64,000 nt of DNA, taken from Panaeolus papilionaceus (taxonomy: Eukaryota; Basidiomycota; Agaricomycetes; Agaricales). The position numbers were made by a program, and so were the translations under genes. Location of the stretch: the NCBI GenBank assembly GCA_015501605.1, contig JADNRZ010000007.1, forward strand, positions 744,001-808,000, read 5' to 3'. Positions 22,366-34,609 of the stretch are shown one piece after another; position 1 is the first letter of the stretch; each line of letters starts with the position of its first letter. The notes below the pieces were generated by a model. That model ran no database searches and was not told where the DNA came from. It saw only the letters and a list, made by a program, of their open reading frames with translations.

Positions 22366-25300
22366 CTAGAACTTGTCTCCCAACGCCTCCTGGCCGGGAG
22401 AAGCAGAGGGACCAGGATTCGCCATTTCTACCCCAGCACTTTGATTTGGAGCACCTTTGTAGGTGGGTCGAGGTTTGGGTCTGGGACGCAGACTTAGTGC
22501 AGCCCTTCGGTCGGGATCTTCACTGGGATTAATCGTCTGTCCTGCTGTAGGGCTATTGCCCTCTTTTTCATCGTCGTCCACGTTGGTGGGAGAGTCGTCA
22601 GCATCATCAGAGGGCGTTGCTGACTTTTGGACCTTCCTAGGCTTCTTTGCTGCGCGGGGTTTCTTGGGAGGTTTTGACGGTCCGGGAGTGCTGGACTTGG
22701 GGGTCGAGGATTGTCTTCTTCGCTTCTTGGCCGCAGGTTTCACGCTGTCGTCTTCATCTGCCTCATCGACGTCCATGATGTCTTCATTGCCATCTGGTGC
22801 AACAGAACCTCGTTTCTGCCTCCTTCTAAAATCTGAAATAACCTGCTGTAGACGTTTGCTGGCATATGCTTGCCTCTGGCGTGGCGCATGCGTTCCGCTC
22901 GCTGATATGTCTAAGAACTCGTTCAGTACGCCTTGTTGATTGGATGCAGCAACCTATACATTATACTCAGTTTAGTGAAATATTGCGGCTTTGAAATAAG
23001 CTACAAACCGCGCGGCGTTTATTCATCTTTTGTATGATGGGCAAGAGTAACTCATCGACTTTGCTTGATTGCCATCCAAGTTCCTGGTGCAAAAATCTGA
23101 ATCTTAGGTTTAGTGCCCAAGCCCTTGTCCAATGAATACTACTCACTGATGCAACCCATCAAGGTCGGGTAGTCCCCATTTGAACGGTTCATCTGAATTA
23201 TCTACTGTTGGGTGGTAGTACGCATCCCGCTGAACAAAGCTATTGGTGCAAGGATAGGCACAATAGGACAAAACACTCACAACGGCAGTATTTGGCCAGT
23301 CGCTAGTCAAATATAGGTCTTTGAACCGTTTCTTCTGTTGAAGAAAAAATAAGTGAGCAGCAATATTCTGGCTACAAGGAATAGTACGTACAAATCGCCG
23401 CTTAAACGATGACTGCCCTTCCTCCTTGTCCTTCCCAGATTGCACAGCTAACCACCAATCACGGAATTTAAACAGGCCATCGCGTCCAGGAAACTCTTTC
23501 AAGAGTTCCATAGCCACCACCGGACCAACTCCAGGAAGTCCCTCCGTATAATCACTGCCAAGTAGGTATGCAAGCTGAATGAGGGTGTCTCGGGTTAGTC
23601 CCAACTCTCGCGAGAGATCAGATGCTAAGAAGCATTCGACTGTCTTGGATTGATTGAACATGTTCTTGTAAACCCGTTGTGCGCCAAACAAAAAGACATC
23701 TGAATCATCTGTAATGACGCCGTCGACAAGGCCTAGGGTTACAAGTTCTGCGCATTGTGCCTCGGCTTCCATTGGGGCAGTGATATAAGGAATACCAAAT
23801 AGCCGCAGCATGATCTTATAGCAACATGTTATGTCAGTGAGAGCAGGTATTCATTGGAACCATTGGCAGCATACCATGATCTGTGTAATCATTTGCTGTG
23901 TGACGTCCTCTGCGTCTCTCATCGCTGCTCTTCTTTGCTGGTTCAATACCCGAAGTTCCTCGTCGATCTCTTGACGCACAGTGTCCATGTTCTTACCCTT
24001 TACTTGGGACAAGAACTTGACGAATTCACCTTCTTCTGCATGGGGGTCCATTTCCTGAGCAGCATCCCATGCTGCATTATGGACACTCTCGCTAGGGACG
24101 TCATCGGTTCCACGAGTTGGAGAAGGAGATCGCGACCAGGGAATCAGTTCCTCGTCAGAATCCATTTCCTCTGCCGCGTCCAAGATTGATTTTGGAGGTG
24201 GTTCTACTCTCACGGTCATTTCTGAAGTCACAGTTGAGGGGGCAGGGAGAGGTACAGTGGATACAGAGGCTGATGCAGGTTTCTTCGGGGTATTTTGACT
24301 GATATCCACTGATGTAGGTAATGGCTTGTTTGATACTCGGGGGCGATCCGTTAGTGGCACAATTTTAGGCTTCGGTGGCTGCTGTGGTGACACTTGCAAA
24401 GCTTTTCGAACAACAGGTACAGAAATTTCGATGGCTTCCATGTCAAAGTCAAGAATTTCATTGGTCGGTCGTTGTTTACGAGTCGGCAGCGAGATGAGAT
24501 CAGACAGTGCTGGGAGTGAAGGAGCAGAAGGCGAGGAGTCGGGTTCCTCTATCGAAGGAACGGGTACTTTGAACGACTCGACCACGACCTCCTCCATGTC
24601 ATCATCAGATTCCTCGTTGTCCGGCGTTAAGAGTGGTTGCCCAGTTGTGGTCGTCAGTGGGGCATTTAAAGCATCCGGGGCGGTGGTCGGAAAGTCGACG
24701 ACTTCCTCCATATTGTCATCTGATTCGCTGTCTTGCTCTTGAAGTAGCTGAGTGGTTTGCTTTAGCAGAGTATCCGTTTCCCGTTGCTGCTGAGACATGT
24801 CATCATCAAGGGTCATGGGAGGGGCGATTTCGGGCTCCGACTCCTTCAACGTACCGAGCAATCCAGTACCTTTGAATGAGAATGAAAAACTTGGCTCGGA
24901 CGTGGATTTTGACCCAACGGGAGATGAAATGGCCGCCATGGGTGTATTTTTGCCTTTTGATGGAGACACTAACGGCCGACTGATTGCGTTGGCGAAGGAC
25001 AATGCGGTCCCCAACGGTGTAAAATCGGGATAGGGCACGTACATATCATCGTCATCCTCTTCAAGTTCTTCATGACTGGTATCCACAACATCATTGGGTG
25101 CCTCTCTTCTATGTGGTGAAGGGGTCGACGTCTTCTTTGCGTCGTCTAAGGATTGCTGAATCGCCATAGCAAGAAGGTCGTCTTCGTCATCCTGCGGCGC
25201 AGAGACCCTTTGTGGGATGTAACGCTTTGAATTTACCTGCCTATCCGAGTCAATCTCATTTAAAAAAAGAGATGTTGGTATAGTCTTCCTGGGGTTGGAA

Positions 25301-26708
25301 GAACGGTTTCCAATTCCGCTCAGTGCCATTTCACCCTGGTATGCTCGCAAGTCTGGGTCCATACTGTTCCAAAAATGTGAGTACACGATAATACCACACA
25401 TGAGGTATCGTTGAAACCCACGTTGCGACTTGTTCCATATCCTCATCGCTATCCACATCCCGCGCTTTGTTTGGCTTGGCCTGCCGATCCTCTTCTTCGT
25501 GATCAAGAACAATAGGTTTGTCCTCTGTCCCTCTAAGGTCACGAATTCCCAGAATCCAGCCGCCCTCTGCACCTGCATTCTTGACCAAAACGTATTCTCT
25601 GTTCCTTTCGCTCGCGATGCGAACTGGAATGGCAATATGAGCGCTACCGATCGAGTCAGTGGTCATCAAGAGACGCTGCGTCAGCTGATTACGCTCTTTC
25701 AGATGAGCAATCTGCGCCTTGGAAAAGTCTAGCGGTGTTTGAGAGCCACGAAGCATTTTCTGAAGGCGAGCATGCGATGTTTGGCGAGATTTCAAACGTA
25801 GATCACCAATTAGTTCATATTGAATGTTCGTCGGAAGGGTATGGAACTCGGGGGAGGCAATATCGAGGTCCTCTGGTGTGATAGATGCTAGAAAAGCGTG
25901 CAGCTCATCCTCCGTGGCCAGCCGGGGGTCAGCGGTAGCAGCATCTTGCGTTCTCTTCGCCACGGCAGAATCGAGGTCAACCTCGGGAAGGTGATACGGG
26001 TCATGGTCATGAAACTTTTTCTTCTTCTCTGAACTTGAAGGACCGGCGGCAGTCTTGGATTTCTTAGGCGTTTTTGGCTGGGAATTAATTAAGTCCTCCA
26101 GGTATACGGTGTCGTCGTCCAATGGAACGTCGCGTGCATGCTTCTTCCCTGAACCTCTGGTGGCACATGTCATCAGTCAAAACAAAGTCATCGTTTGAGA
26201 CAATATACTTACTGCCCCCCGCTTGCATGTTCAACTGCTTCGCGCCTCATCTTGGCAGCTAGGATCCTCTCAGCAAGTTGAGCATGGTTCAGAGCAGCTC
26301 CGGCCTTCTTCTTCTTGCGCTCGTTCTGATAATGGTTAAACACACAGCATATGAGTGACAGAAACAGTTCGAGATGCATACCAAGGTGGCCCTCTTTAAA
26401 GTTGGCGCTCCCCCATCGAAGACAAATACGGGCTTGATGCCATAGAAGAGTAGTTTGGTGATTCTTCGCAAGAAGCCAAGAACATGGGCGTTAACGAGCC
26501 CTCGACCTTCTTTGTCCCGCATTGTTGCTTGGAACTGGTAAATCCAGATGCTTGAATCAATGGCCATCGTTTTTCCTTCGACTGTCTCAAGCCTATTTAC
26601 GCCTCAAAAGTTATGGTCATCCAATTTCAAAGTAGGTTTGGGAGACGCTGCGCACATCACTGGTCTACCAACCGGTGTTAGAAGAGTCCATAATGATTTA
26701 ACACCCAT
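22366..26708 (-). CDS. RAD2: DNA repair endonuclease RAD2/XPG
   Basis: Structure-specific nuclease making the 3' incision in nucleotide excision repair. The first exon encodes MGVKSLWTLLTPVG and is joined through an intron to VNRLETVEGKTMAIDSSIWIYQ and FVFDGGAPTLKR (XPG-N, with the catalytic Asp in FVFDGG). A long acidic spacer with repeated DDxMEEVV blocks and LLAMAIQQSLDDA (UIM-like) separates it from the XPG-I domain (LRLFGIPYITAPMEAEAQCA, DGVITDDSDVFLFGA) and the helix-hairpin-helix (IQLAYLLGSDYTEGLPGVGPVVAMELL). The C-terminus carries LNEFLDIS and basic NLS clusters (KPAAKKRRRQ, KPPKKPRAAKKPRK). Catalytic acidic residues are intact, so an active enzyme is expected. Length over 1,100 residues is normal. 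Divergent from the Nudix gene. Confidence 0.93.
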
Positions 26709-26986
26709 AGAAGGACTTGAGGTGAATTTTTGAAGTTTCCAGTCAGCCTATAAGCTTGGATCCGTTGCAAATTGGATATAAGAGGTTGGGTAAAGTTTTC
26801 TATTTAGACATTAGATGGTGGTTATTAAACAAGAGTTGCACAAAGAACGCGATGCTTGAATTTGAGTCATCGGCAATTGCCGATAACATAAATACGATGC
26901 CATGGCGAACCTCTCTTGCAGCAATAAGTATTGGGGTCGACGTTAACTGCTATTAGACTTATCTTAGAGGCCGCCAGTATCTCGCT
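26709..26986. promoter_or_regulatory. Divergent promoter between RAD2 and the Nudix hydrolase gene
   Basis: 278 bases between opposite start codons. An open frame crosses it on the plus strand (26756-26956) but has no domain-like content. No specific regulatory site recognised. Confidence 0.35.
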
Positions 26987-27995
26987 ATGGAACGAAGAAA
27001 TCCTCCGACACACGTTCTTGACCATCTGTCAGAGCAATCTCGAACCTGTATATCTAATTTATACACGTTCTTCGAATCTCAGGAGGGTTTAGATCTGTCC
27101 GTCCTCCCAATCTTCATGCCATCGAGTAAATCAGACAGTTTATCACAACGCGTATAGCTCTCAGAAGAGGTTCAAGCTTGCTGCCGTGCTAGTTCTTCTA
27201 TATGAACAGGATGGTATTCTTCGTGTATTGTTGACAACTCGTTCCAAACTGCTCAGGACCCATGCGGGACAAACTGCCTTGCCTGGTGGAAAGAAGGACC
27301 CGTCTGATCCCAGTCTCATGGCTGCTGCGGTAAATAATATATTCATTCACTCCGAGGATACCCACTTATTGCTCCTGGGATGCACAGTATCGCGAAGCAA
27401 ACGAGGAGGTGTCGCTCCCAAACCCTTGCGATAGCGTATTCACCTTGGGCACATTGGATCCATTCATTTCTCTACACAAATTACTTGTAACACCAGTTAT
27501 TGCCTTCCTTTCCGACACTTCTTTGGTATCAAGCCTGCAAGCAGCGGATGGAGAAGTGTCCCGAATTTTCAGTCATCCCCTCGAAGCCATTTTGGACCCC
27601 AGCCTTGCAGCATCCGAGGACTTGGTCGAGAAAGGCAGCGAGGACTGGCCATACCAAGACGAACTATATGTATGTGGCTTAAGGGCCTTCCCATATTGCT
27701 GACCCTTTTGCTGACATGACCTCTTTTATTTAGAACACTAGTGATTCAATTGTAGCCATGCTGAGCGATACCTCATACAGAATGCACCGCTTTCGAACAT
27801 CGGCCTCGCCTGTAAAAGGACTCACAGCTGATATTTTGGTGTGTATTCTATCTAATCGTCGATTAGTTCATCCAATTTACATGTCAAAAGATTCGGACAG
27901 CGCAGATTGCATATGGTAGACCCACAGTTTATGAGCGATATGCCCCCAACCAAATACAGCACATACTGGATATCATCCAACTGATTAGCCCCTAG
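26987..27995 (+). CDS. CoA-type Nudix diphosphatase (NUDT7/8, Pcd1-like)
   Basis: Predicted to hydrolyse CoA or its oxidised derivatives to phosphopantetheine and 3',5'-ADP, acting in mitochondria or peroxisomes. Exons 26987-27096, 27158-27329, 27388-27669, 27734-27838 and 27891-27995 total 257 residues in frame. The family motif is RVLLTTRSKLLRTHAGQTAL followed by PGGKKDPSDPSLMAAAYREA and NEEV. The Nudix box is complete (GG...REANEEV) but split by an intron before YREA. The C-terminus (MHRFRTSASPVKGLTADIL, IAYGRPTVYERY) also fits. The first intron has a weaker donor (GTCCGT) and was chosen because it alone links exon 1 to SQKRFKLAAVLVLLYE. No obvious PTS1 (ends LISP). Confidence 0.82.
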
Positions 27996-28351
27996 ACCAC
28001 CTTGCCGTCCTGCATATAAATACTCTATCCTGACAATATTATAATGCAATGGATGGATATTTGCGACCTAATTATTCTCTCTGATGTCCTTTCGTCAAAA
28101 TTTATAGAATCATAGAATCTCTATTTGACTCATGAGGGAGAAATGACAAGAGCCTTGTTAGTAATGACTTCATAATCTATTTAAGTCCGCTGTATAGCCG
28201 TGCCCGGTTATCAGCGATTTCCCCAACCTATTTTTGTAACTGTTCGGACTGATTTCATTCTCAGTCTGAACCTGAACTCGGACTTTGGACTGTTCATTTT
28301 TTTCTCTCAATAAACCCAACCGCATCATGCTAAACTGATCTACAAGGTTGA
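27996..28351. promoter_or_regulatory. Promoter region of BIO3-BIO1
   Basis: 356 bases without coding signal, AT-rich. It contains a TGACTCA element (listed separately) and is the only sequence available for the BIO3-BIO1 promoter and the Nudix gene 3' end. Confidence 0.4.
28126..28132. promoter_or_regulatory. TGACTCA (Gcn4/CpcA-type bZIP site) upstream of BIO3-BIO1
   Basis: A perfect TGACTCA heptamer lies about 220 bases before the start codon, in the sequence TTTGACTCATGAGG. In fungi this is the binding site of the general amino-acid-control activator. A 7-mer is expected by chance every few kilobases per strand, so this is suggestive only. Confidence 0.3.
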
Positions 28352-30944
28352 ATGTCTTCACTGTTCAAAAATCTCCGCGTTCACCAAATCTTTGGTGCTA
28401 ACACTGATGTTGGGAAAACTATACTAACCACCGCGTTAGTTCGAGCATCCGCTCAAAGTGGAAAGCCAGTATTTTACCTCAAACCAGTTAGCACTGGCCC
28501 TTTGACTGATGCAGATGATCAGTGAGCACCTCTCTTCTTTGTTGGATCCTTCGCTCATGCGTTTCTAGTCATACAAGTCGGTTTACCGGCAAACAAAGCT
28601 CAAGTATACACTCAGAATGTCTCTTCCGTTATAACGAACCAATCAGTCCTCACCTTGCTGCGCCTCTCGAGAAGGGCCCAGTGAGTCATTTGGTATTTTA
28701 ACCAAACTTTATTTTAATTCCAATCAGGTTCCTTCGAATGAAACCCTTGTAACGTCTATCGCAGACCGAATCCGAGCACATGCCTATAAAACCTCAAGTT
28801 CTGCTCATATGTACATCGAGACTGCAGGAGGTAAGCTCACCTTGTTGAGTGTAATGTGATGAGTGACGAGTTCATGCCTAAATGCTTAGGTGTACATAGC
28901 CCTACACTCTCTGGGACCACCCAGGCCGACTGTTACCGACCGCTATTTCTGCCGACTGTCCTGATCGGGGATTGCAAACTGGGGGGTATTTCAACCACCA
29001 TTTCATCATACGAATCGTTGCTTCTCCGTGGTTATATCATCGACGCAGTTCTTCTCTTCAGAGATGATTACTACAAGAATGAGGAGTATCTGAAGGCCTA
29101 CTTTGACGAACGTGGCACATTCCTGGCTACCATGGACAAGCCTCCCCCTCGAGCACAATCTACCGAAGAAGACATCGCATTAACAGAGCAATATTACGCG
29201 TCTTTGACCACTACACAGGAAGGTCAAGGTGAAATCGTCGACGTCGTTAAGCATTTGGATAAATGCCACACCCAGCGCATCGAAGAGCTCGAGTCGATGC
29301 CCCGGCGTGCCTACAACAATATATGGTGGCCGTTCGTTCAACATGGTTTAATCAAAGGTCCGGAGGACGTGTCCGTGATCGATAGTGCCCACTCCGACTT
29401 TTTCAGCGTTACAAACAAATCCGTCCTCAAGCAACCATCTTCAAAAGACAGTATCCTCTCTCCTGAATTCGACGGTTCCGCATCATGGTGGACACAGACC
29501 ATGGGACATGCTCACCCATCACTCACCATGGCAGCTGCACGAGCTAGTGGTCGATATGGTCATGTTATGTTCCCGCAGGCTGTTCATCTACCAGCCCTCA
29601 AGCTTGCCGAACGATTGATCCACAAAGGTCCTGGAAAAGGATGGGCGTCCCGCGCATTCTTCTCTGACAATGGCTCGACCGGTATGGAAGTCGCTATCAA
29701 GATGGCACTCAGGGCTTTTGCCCTCCGACAGGGTGATTCCTTGAAACGGGGAGACCAAAAGCAGCTGGGCATTCTAGGTCTGAAGGGTAGCTATCACGGC
29801 GACACCATTGGAGCAATGGACGCCTGTGAAGAAGGAGTTTACACCTGCGAATGGCACAACGCTAAAGGTTATTGGTTCGACCCACCTAGTATTGGTATCA
29901 AGGATGGTGAAGTCAGCATTACAATACCAGCATCCCTCGCCGCGTTTTCAAAGTCCCAGAACGTCAAAGCTAAATCCCTTTCCTGGGTCTACGACGTTGA
30001 AGATCGCCTACAAACACCCCTTGCAAAAGCATACGCCATGTACATCACCAAGACTTTGAAGGCTCTTGAAGTATCTGGAAAAGCACCGTTGGCAGCACTG
30101 GTGCTTGAGCCCATCGTTATGGGCGCAGGTGGCATGATTTTTGTGGACCCCCTCTTCCAACGTGTATTGGTCGACACCGTACGAGGAAGGCGGTCTGGTA
30201 AATCCAAACAATGGTCCGGGCTCCCTGTCATCTTCGACGAAGTGTTTGTTGGACTACATCGTCTGGGCATGGAAAGTAGTGGCCCCTTGTTAGGCGTCTA
30301 CCCTGACATCTCTGTGCACGCCAAAGTTTTGACTGGTGGCCTTCTTCCTCTTTGCGTAACACTGGCGTCAGAATCCATCTTCAACGCATTTATGAGCGAC
30401 AAAAAGGCAGAGGCTTTGCTTCATGGTCATTCATACACAGCTCACCCTATTGGCTGCGAGGTGGCAAACCAAACTCTGGAATTGATTGACAAATTGTCGT
30501 TAAGCGACGAATGGATAGCCGCCAAGTCAAGCTGGGCCAATCCAGATGATAGTGGTAGCACTGTGTGGAGTCTTTGGAGTCCTGGATTCGTTGACGCGTT
30601 ATCCAAACTGCCAAAAGTCAAGGAGGTGATGTCACTAGGTTCTGTGCTAGCTGTCAAGATTCACGACGATGCTGCTGGTGAGTTGAAATGAACTATTATT
30701 CAATAATGGGATCTAATCAAAGTTTACAGGATACACGTCCACTTCGGCTCAGAAAACGTTGCAGGATCTCAAGAAATGCACACTGGAAGACACTGAACTC
30801 TCAGCAGCCCCTGGTGGTGCTCCGTTCAGCATTCACTTCCGCACACTGGGTGATGTGGCGTACTTCATGACGAGTCTCAACACAACCTCCCCTGTAATAA
30901 GATCGATAGAAGATAGGATCTGGACCATATTAGCACAAGTATAA
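28352..30944 (+). CDS. BIO3-BIO1: Bifunctional dethiobiotin synthetase / DAPA aminotransferase (BIO3-BIO1 fusion)
   Basis: One protein carrying two consecutive steps of biotin synthesis: transamination of KAPA to DAPA and ATP-dependent carboxylation to dethiobiotin. Exons 28352-28521, 28569-28680, 28728-28830, 28890-30677 and 30730-30944 make 795 residues in frame. The N-terminal BioD-like part has the P-loop FGANTDVGKTILTTAL, FYLKPVSTG, MYIETAGGVHSPT and LPTVLIGDCKLGGIS. From residue about 310 the class III aminotransferase follows (NIWWPFVQHG, SWWTQTMGHAHP, FFSDNGSTGMEVAIKMAL, GSYHGDTIGAMD, LEPIVMGAGGM, VIFDEVFVGLHRLG). The PLP lysine lies in HAKVLTGGLLPLCVTL. Both active sites look intact. 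This fused order is the arrangement known in plants and many fungi. Confidence 0.95.
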
Positions 30945-30994
30945 TACAGGATGTAGACAAGCAAAAAAAAAATTCCCAACGCCACAACAAGTAT

Positions 30995-33900
30995 CTAACT
31001 GCGCCAATACTGCGCGAGATCATGGAAACGATCGAATACAACAGTGATGTAAGACGTCTCGTTGAGCAAGACTTCGAAGTGTTTGATGGCCTCCTCTTCG
31101 GTGAGATCAAGTCGGAACTTTTCTTGTAATTGCTCATGGACGTCACGATGTTTGATATCTGGTATGTTGGCGTCCACCATAAGTGCCACCAAGTTGAGGA
31201 TAAGATTGGTACTCTTCCGGAGGATGGTAAATGCGGTGAAGCAAAAGTTCTTGAACCGAGCGTAGTGTGGTGATTGGGCACCTCCCATTCCATCTACCAT
31301 TTCCTTACAAACTTTGACTTGGGGAGGGAATGGTTTAGGGTCGCGTCCGAGTATATATCCAAAATCGACTGCAAAAGGGTGTCAGACAATCTCTCAGCAC
31401 AAGAACGAAAAGCGATGCACCATGGAAGAAGTGACCTGGGCATAAAGATGTAAATATAGGTTTTTCTATTAAAAATCAGACAAATCCTACCATCGGGTGA
31501 TACAAGAAGGTTGTCCAAATGCCGATCTCCGACACCAAGAAGATAGGTGACAACACAATAACCAGCTGTAAATACAAAGGTAATCAGAGCCGTAAAGCGT
31601 CACAATGAGACCAATCACGAACCGCAACTCCTGACAAAAGTATCAATAACACTAGGCACCACTCCAGAAGTACCCACACTTCCTTCGTCCGGATGGTGGG
31701 CTCGTAGGTAATTTAGGAGGTTTCCATGCTCGCTGACGATAGAGGCGATCGTCTTGCTGGGGATAAACTGCACCATGCCCTGAAATGATCCCGTGGCGAG
31801 GACATCATAAGGACTTAACTTGAGGTCCAGCTTCTCCTTCCTCAAGAGCTGGTCCATCAGAGTGAACAGTTGGATAACTAACTGATCCTGCCGCATGTCG
31901 TCTCCATCCTTGAAGATGACTGGATATTCGCTCCCATCTGAGCATTGGAAGTACAACAATAGCGGGTAAAGGTTGGATTTGAACACAGAGGATTTTTCGG
32001 GAATGATGCCCGTCACTTCGACCTTTGCGTTTATGGGAAGGGGCAGCGGTTGCATTGATGACAAGCCATTCTTCGAGTCTGAAATTATGGAGCGCAATTT
32101 CTCGATCTTCTTGGGTCGGGGGTCTTTCGATGTTCGGAGCTCATTCGCGCGCGCGGCCAACGTTTGTACCAAAAGAGCCTGTCGCCGCAGTGTTTCTCGA
32201 CGTTCAGACCCATTTTCAGCCTATGACAAAGATCAATTAACTGTATCAAGGCTCAGACCATCGTAGGACCCACTTCAAGAAGTTTGTTCATGAATTTGAA
32301 TATCACCCTTCCGTACATCTTGCCCATAGTCTTGTCTTCCAGTCCTACTTCCACCGAAAGGTACCAATATAGGCGATTGCCTAGTACGGGATACATAATT
32401 CCCCTAGCAATGAGGAAGTCAGACAGACCACTATCTTCGTAAGATATCGCGGTTGTGGTAGAACGAGCAGAGCGTTGGTCAGCTGCGGTGCTTTCGAATT
32501 TCAAGGCTTGGACGAGTTGCAGCAGATATAACATCAGCTCCTATGAGCAATGAACGGTCAGCCGTCAAGAGGCGAATAGAACCCAAGTGGACACTCACCT
32601 CGTCGTCTGCCCTGCTTAACTGCTTTACAGCAAAAGCGCGGACTCTCGAGTCTACTGTTCCAGGTCCGAGCAACTCCAGCGCATCATCAGTGTCAATCTC
32701 TGTCCACTGAGGCAAGAGCTCTTCAACAGCTTGTTTAACCTCCGAGGAATCCCTCCAAGCCACTGACTTGAGGAACTTGGTGAGACCCTTCTTGTCACGA
32801 GCAAGATAAAACCTGAACTTCCAGATGAGATCTTTTTCTTCTGACGATAAAGGTTGACTTGGTGGGTAATTGAGAATTTCCTGTGAAACATATATGTTAG
32901 CTGAAGCTAAAATTCATGATGGTGGTTCTTACACCAAGCTCATCTCGAATTTTGGCATTAGGCTTCAATTCCCTGTCATAGGGGCTGCTTCTGTGGCTGC
33001 GGACCAAACGACGATGCTTGTCCTCGACCGGATTGTCATGTACGATGTCTGGGTCTACGACGCTCCATAGGTTGCTATCATTGATAAATGTTGTCGAAAT
33101 TGCGGGTGTGGCAGGTGTCTGGGGAGGCACAACAACTGTTGTAGTCGTAGAGCTTGACGCAGAGGCTTCCTGGGATAGAAATTTAGAAAAAGAATAAGGC
33201 GGCTAGTTCGTGGAGGCAATGTACCTGTTCATTGAATATTACAGGAAAGTCAAAGCGTGGCAAGTCGATATAAAGGAAAAGATTCTCCGATTTCTCCGTT
33301 TCTGCCTGAGGGGAGGGTTAAGAGACCCCAGACAAAGTCGTGCTGGGGAAACGAAACACTGCTCACTGCGTGAATTTCCTCCATCTTTCTAAACGTCATC
33401 TTGTCCAACCACTCGGATCTGGGCAAATCTCCTCTTTCGTATTTCTTGACGAGCTGTCCGTGCAAGATTCAGATACATATCTAGTGAGGGTGGTGGAAGA
33501 GACTGACCTTCTCCAGCCGTCCCATCTCGTCCTGTGTAGCAAGCTTACTTGGAGTCGACGTTTCTACTGATCCATCTGCCTCCAGTCCCTGCCAAAGAAG
33601 TAATCTATGCTTGCCACGGCGCAAAGTCCTGCAGCAAAATCAGCCTGCTACACTCAACAAACAACGCGCTAGCAGAAAGAACATTACCACTTCTTTCCAA
33701 AGAGCCTAAACGTCGAGCCGCCTACAGGAACGGCCGTCCTAGGACCAGCAATATCCCACACCGTAAAAGTGATCTGTGAGCTCAAAGGAATATCACAGTA
33801 TCGTATCGGAAGCGTAATCCATTCGTTCCAGCTATAGACACCAGCTTAATTGAGATCAGCAGAAAGGTTCCCGGACAAGACGCACGTATACGAGTTCTTG

Positions 33901-34262
33901 AATGCCTTGAATGAAGTGCGGAATGGTATGGTGAGCGGTTTGTTGTCGGCAATGAGCTGACAAGTAACATAGAGGTCTGAAAGGGTGCTGTAAGCACAAT
34001 CATTATGTTGGTAAAAGAACGAGAGTGCAATATCGGAAGGACATACGGAGACTGGACGCCGTGGAATCGTAGTTCAGGGTTCTCTAAGAGTTCAGTAAAA
34101 GTGCGCGGTTTCCTAAGACCCTCCAACTGAGAGCTAGATAGTAATGATAATGGGTAAGCACGCCTCAACGAGAGAGGATAAGGATTACATTCTGAAGGTC
34201 ACCGGGAGCTTGAGGTCTGAAAGCTTTGCAAATGTAAAATCATCACGGTTATCTTTATCCAT
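30995..34262 (-). CDS. VPS34: Class III phosphatidylinositol 3-kinase VPS34
   Basis: Lipid kinase making PI3P for endosomal sorting and autophagy, working with Vps15 and Vps30/Beclin. It begins [20 protein letters not shown], followed by the C2 domain spread over several short exons ([20 protein letters not shown]), then the helical PIK domain ([23 protein letters not shown] exons near 32.8 kb, [25 protein letters not shown]). The catalytic domain has the P-loop and catalytic segments [35 protein letters not shown] and [16 protein letters not shown], and the protein ends [13 protein letters not shown]. More than ten introns; boundaries of the inner exons are approximate. Converges on BIO3-BIO1 with about 50 bases between stops. 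Confidence 0.93.
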
Positions 34263-34609
34263 CTAGTAGATGAAAATCGGTTCAAATAAAGGTCCACCTC
34301 TATGATGAAGTCCAAGTCAGAGTTACATAGGAGCTCGTGCAGGTGCAGCTACACAAATTGACATTTATGGAAACTCCGCTCATCAACTCAAAACTGGCAC
34401 TAAAATCAACATCTCAATTCAAGAAAACTTTCTTTCAGCCTGCGACGCGTCATAGCCCATAAAACATGTGTATTGAGAAAATGTTGGTTGTTCGAAAGCA
34501 ATGGAAGGTATATGATACAAAAAAGAAATGAATAATAAATCAGAAAGCACTAGAAACAAAGTTGCACGTGTAGGTACTTTTGGTCACCACCAGCATCCCC
34601 TCCAATCGT
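34263..34609. promoter_or_regulatory. VPS34 promoter and ILV5 3' flank
   Basis: About 350 AT-rich bases without a gene. Both flanking genes read leftward, so this holds the upstream region of VPS34 and the terminator/3' untranslated region of ILV5. No specific site recognised. Confidence 0.35.
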
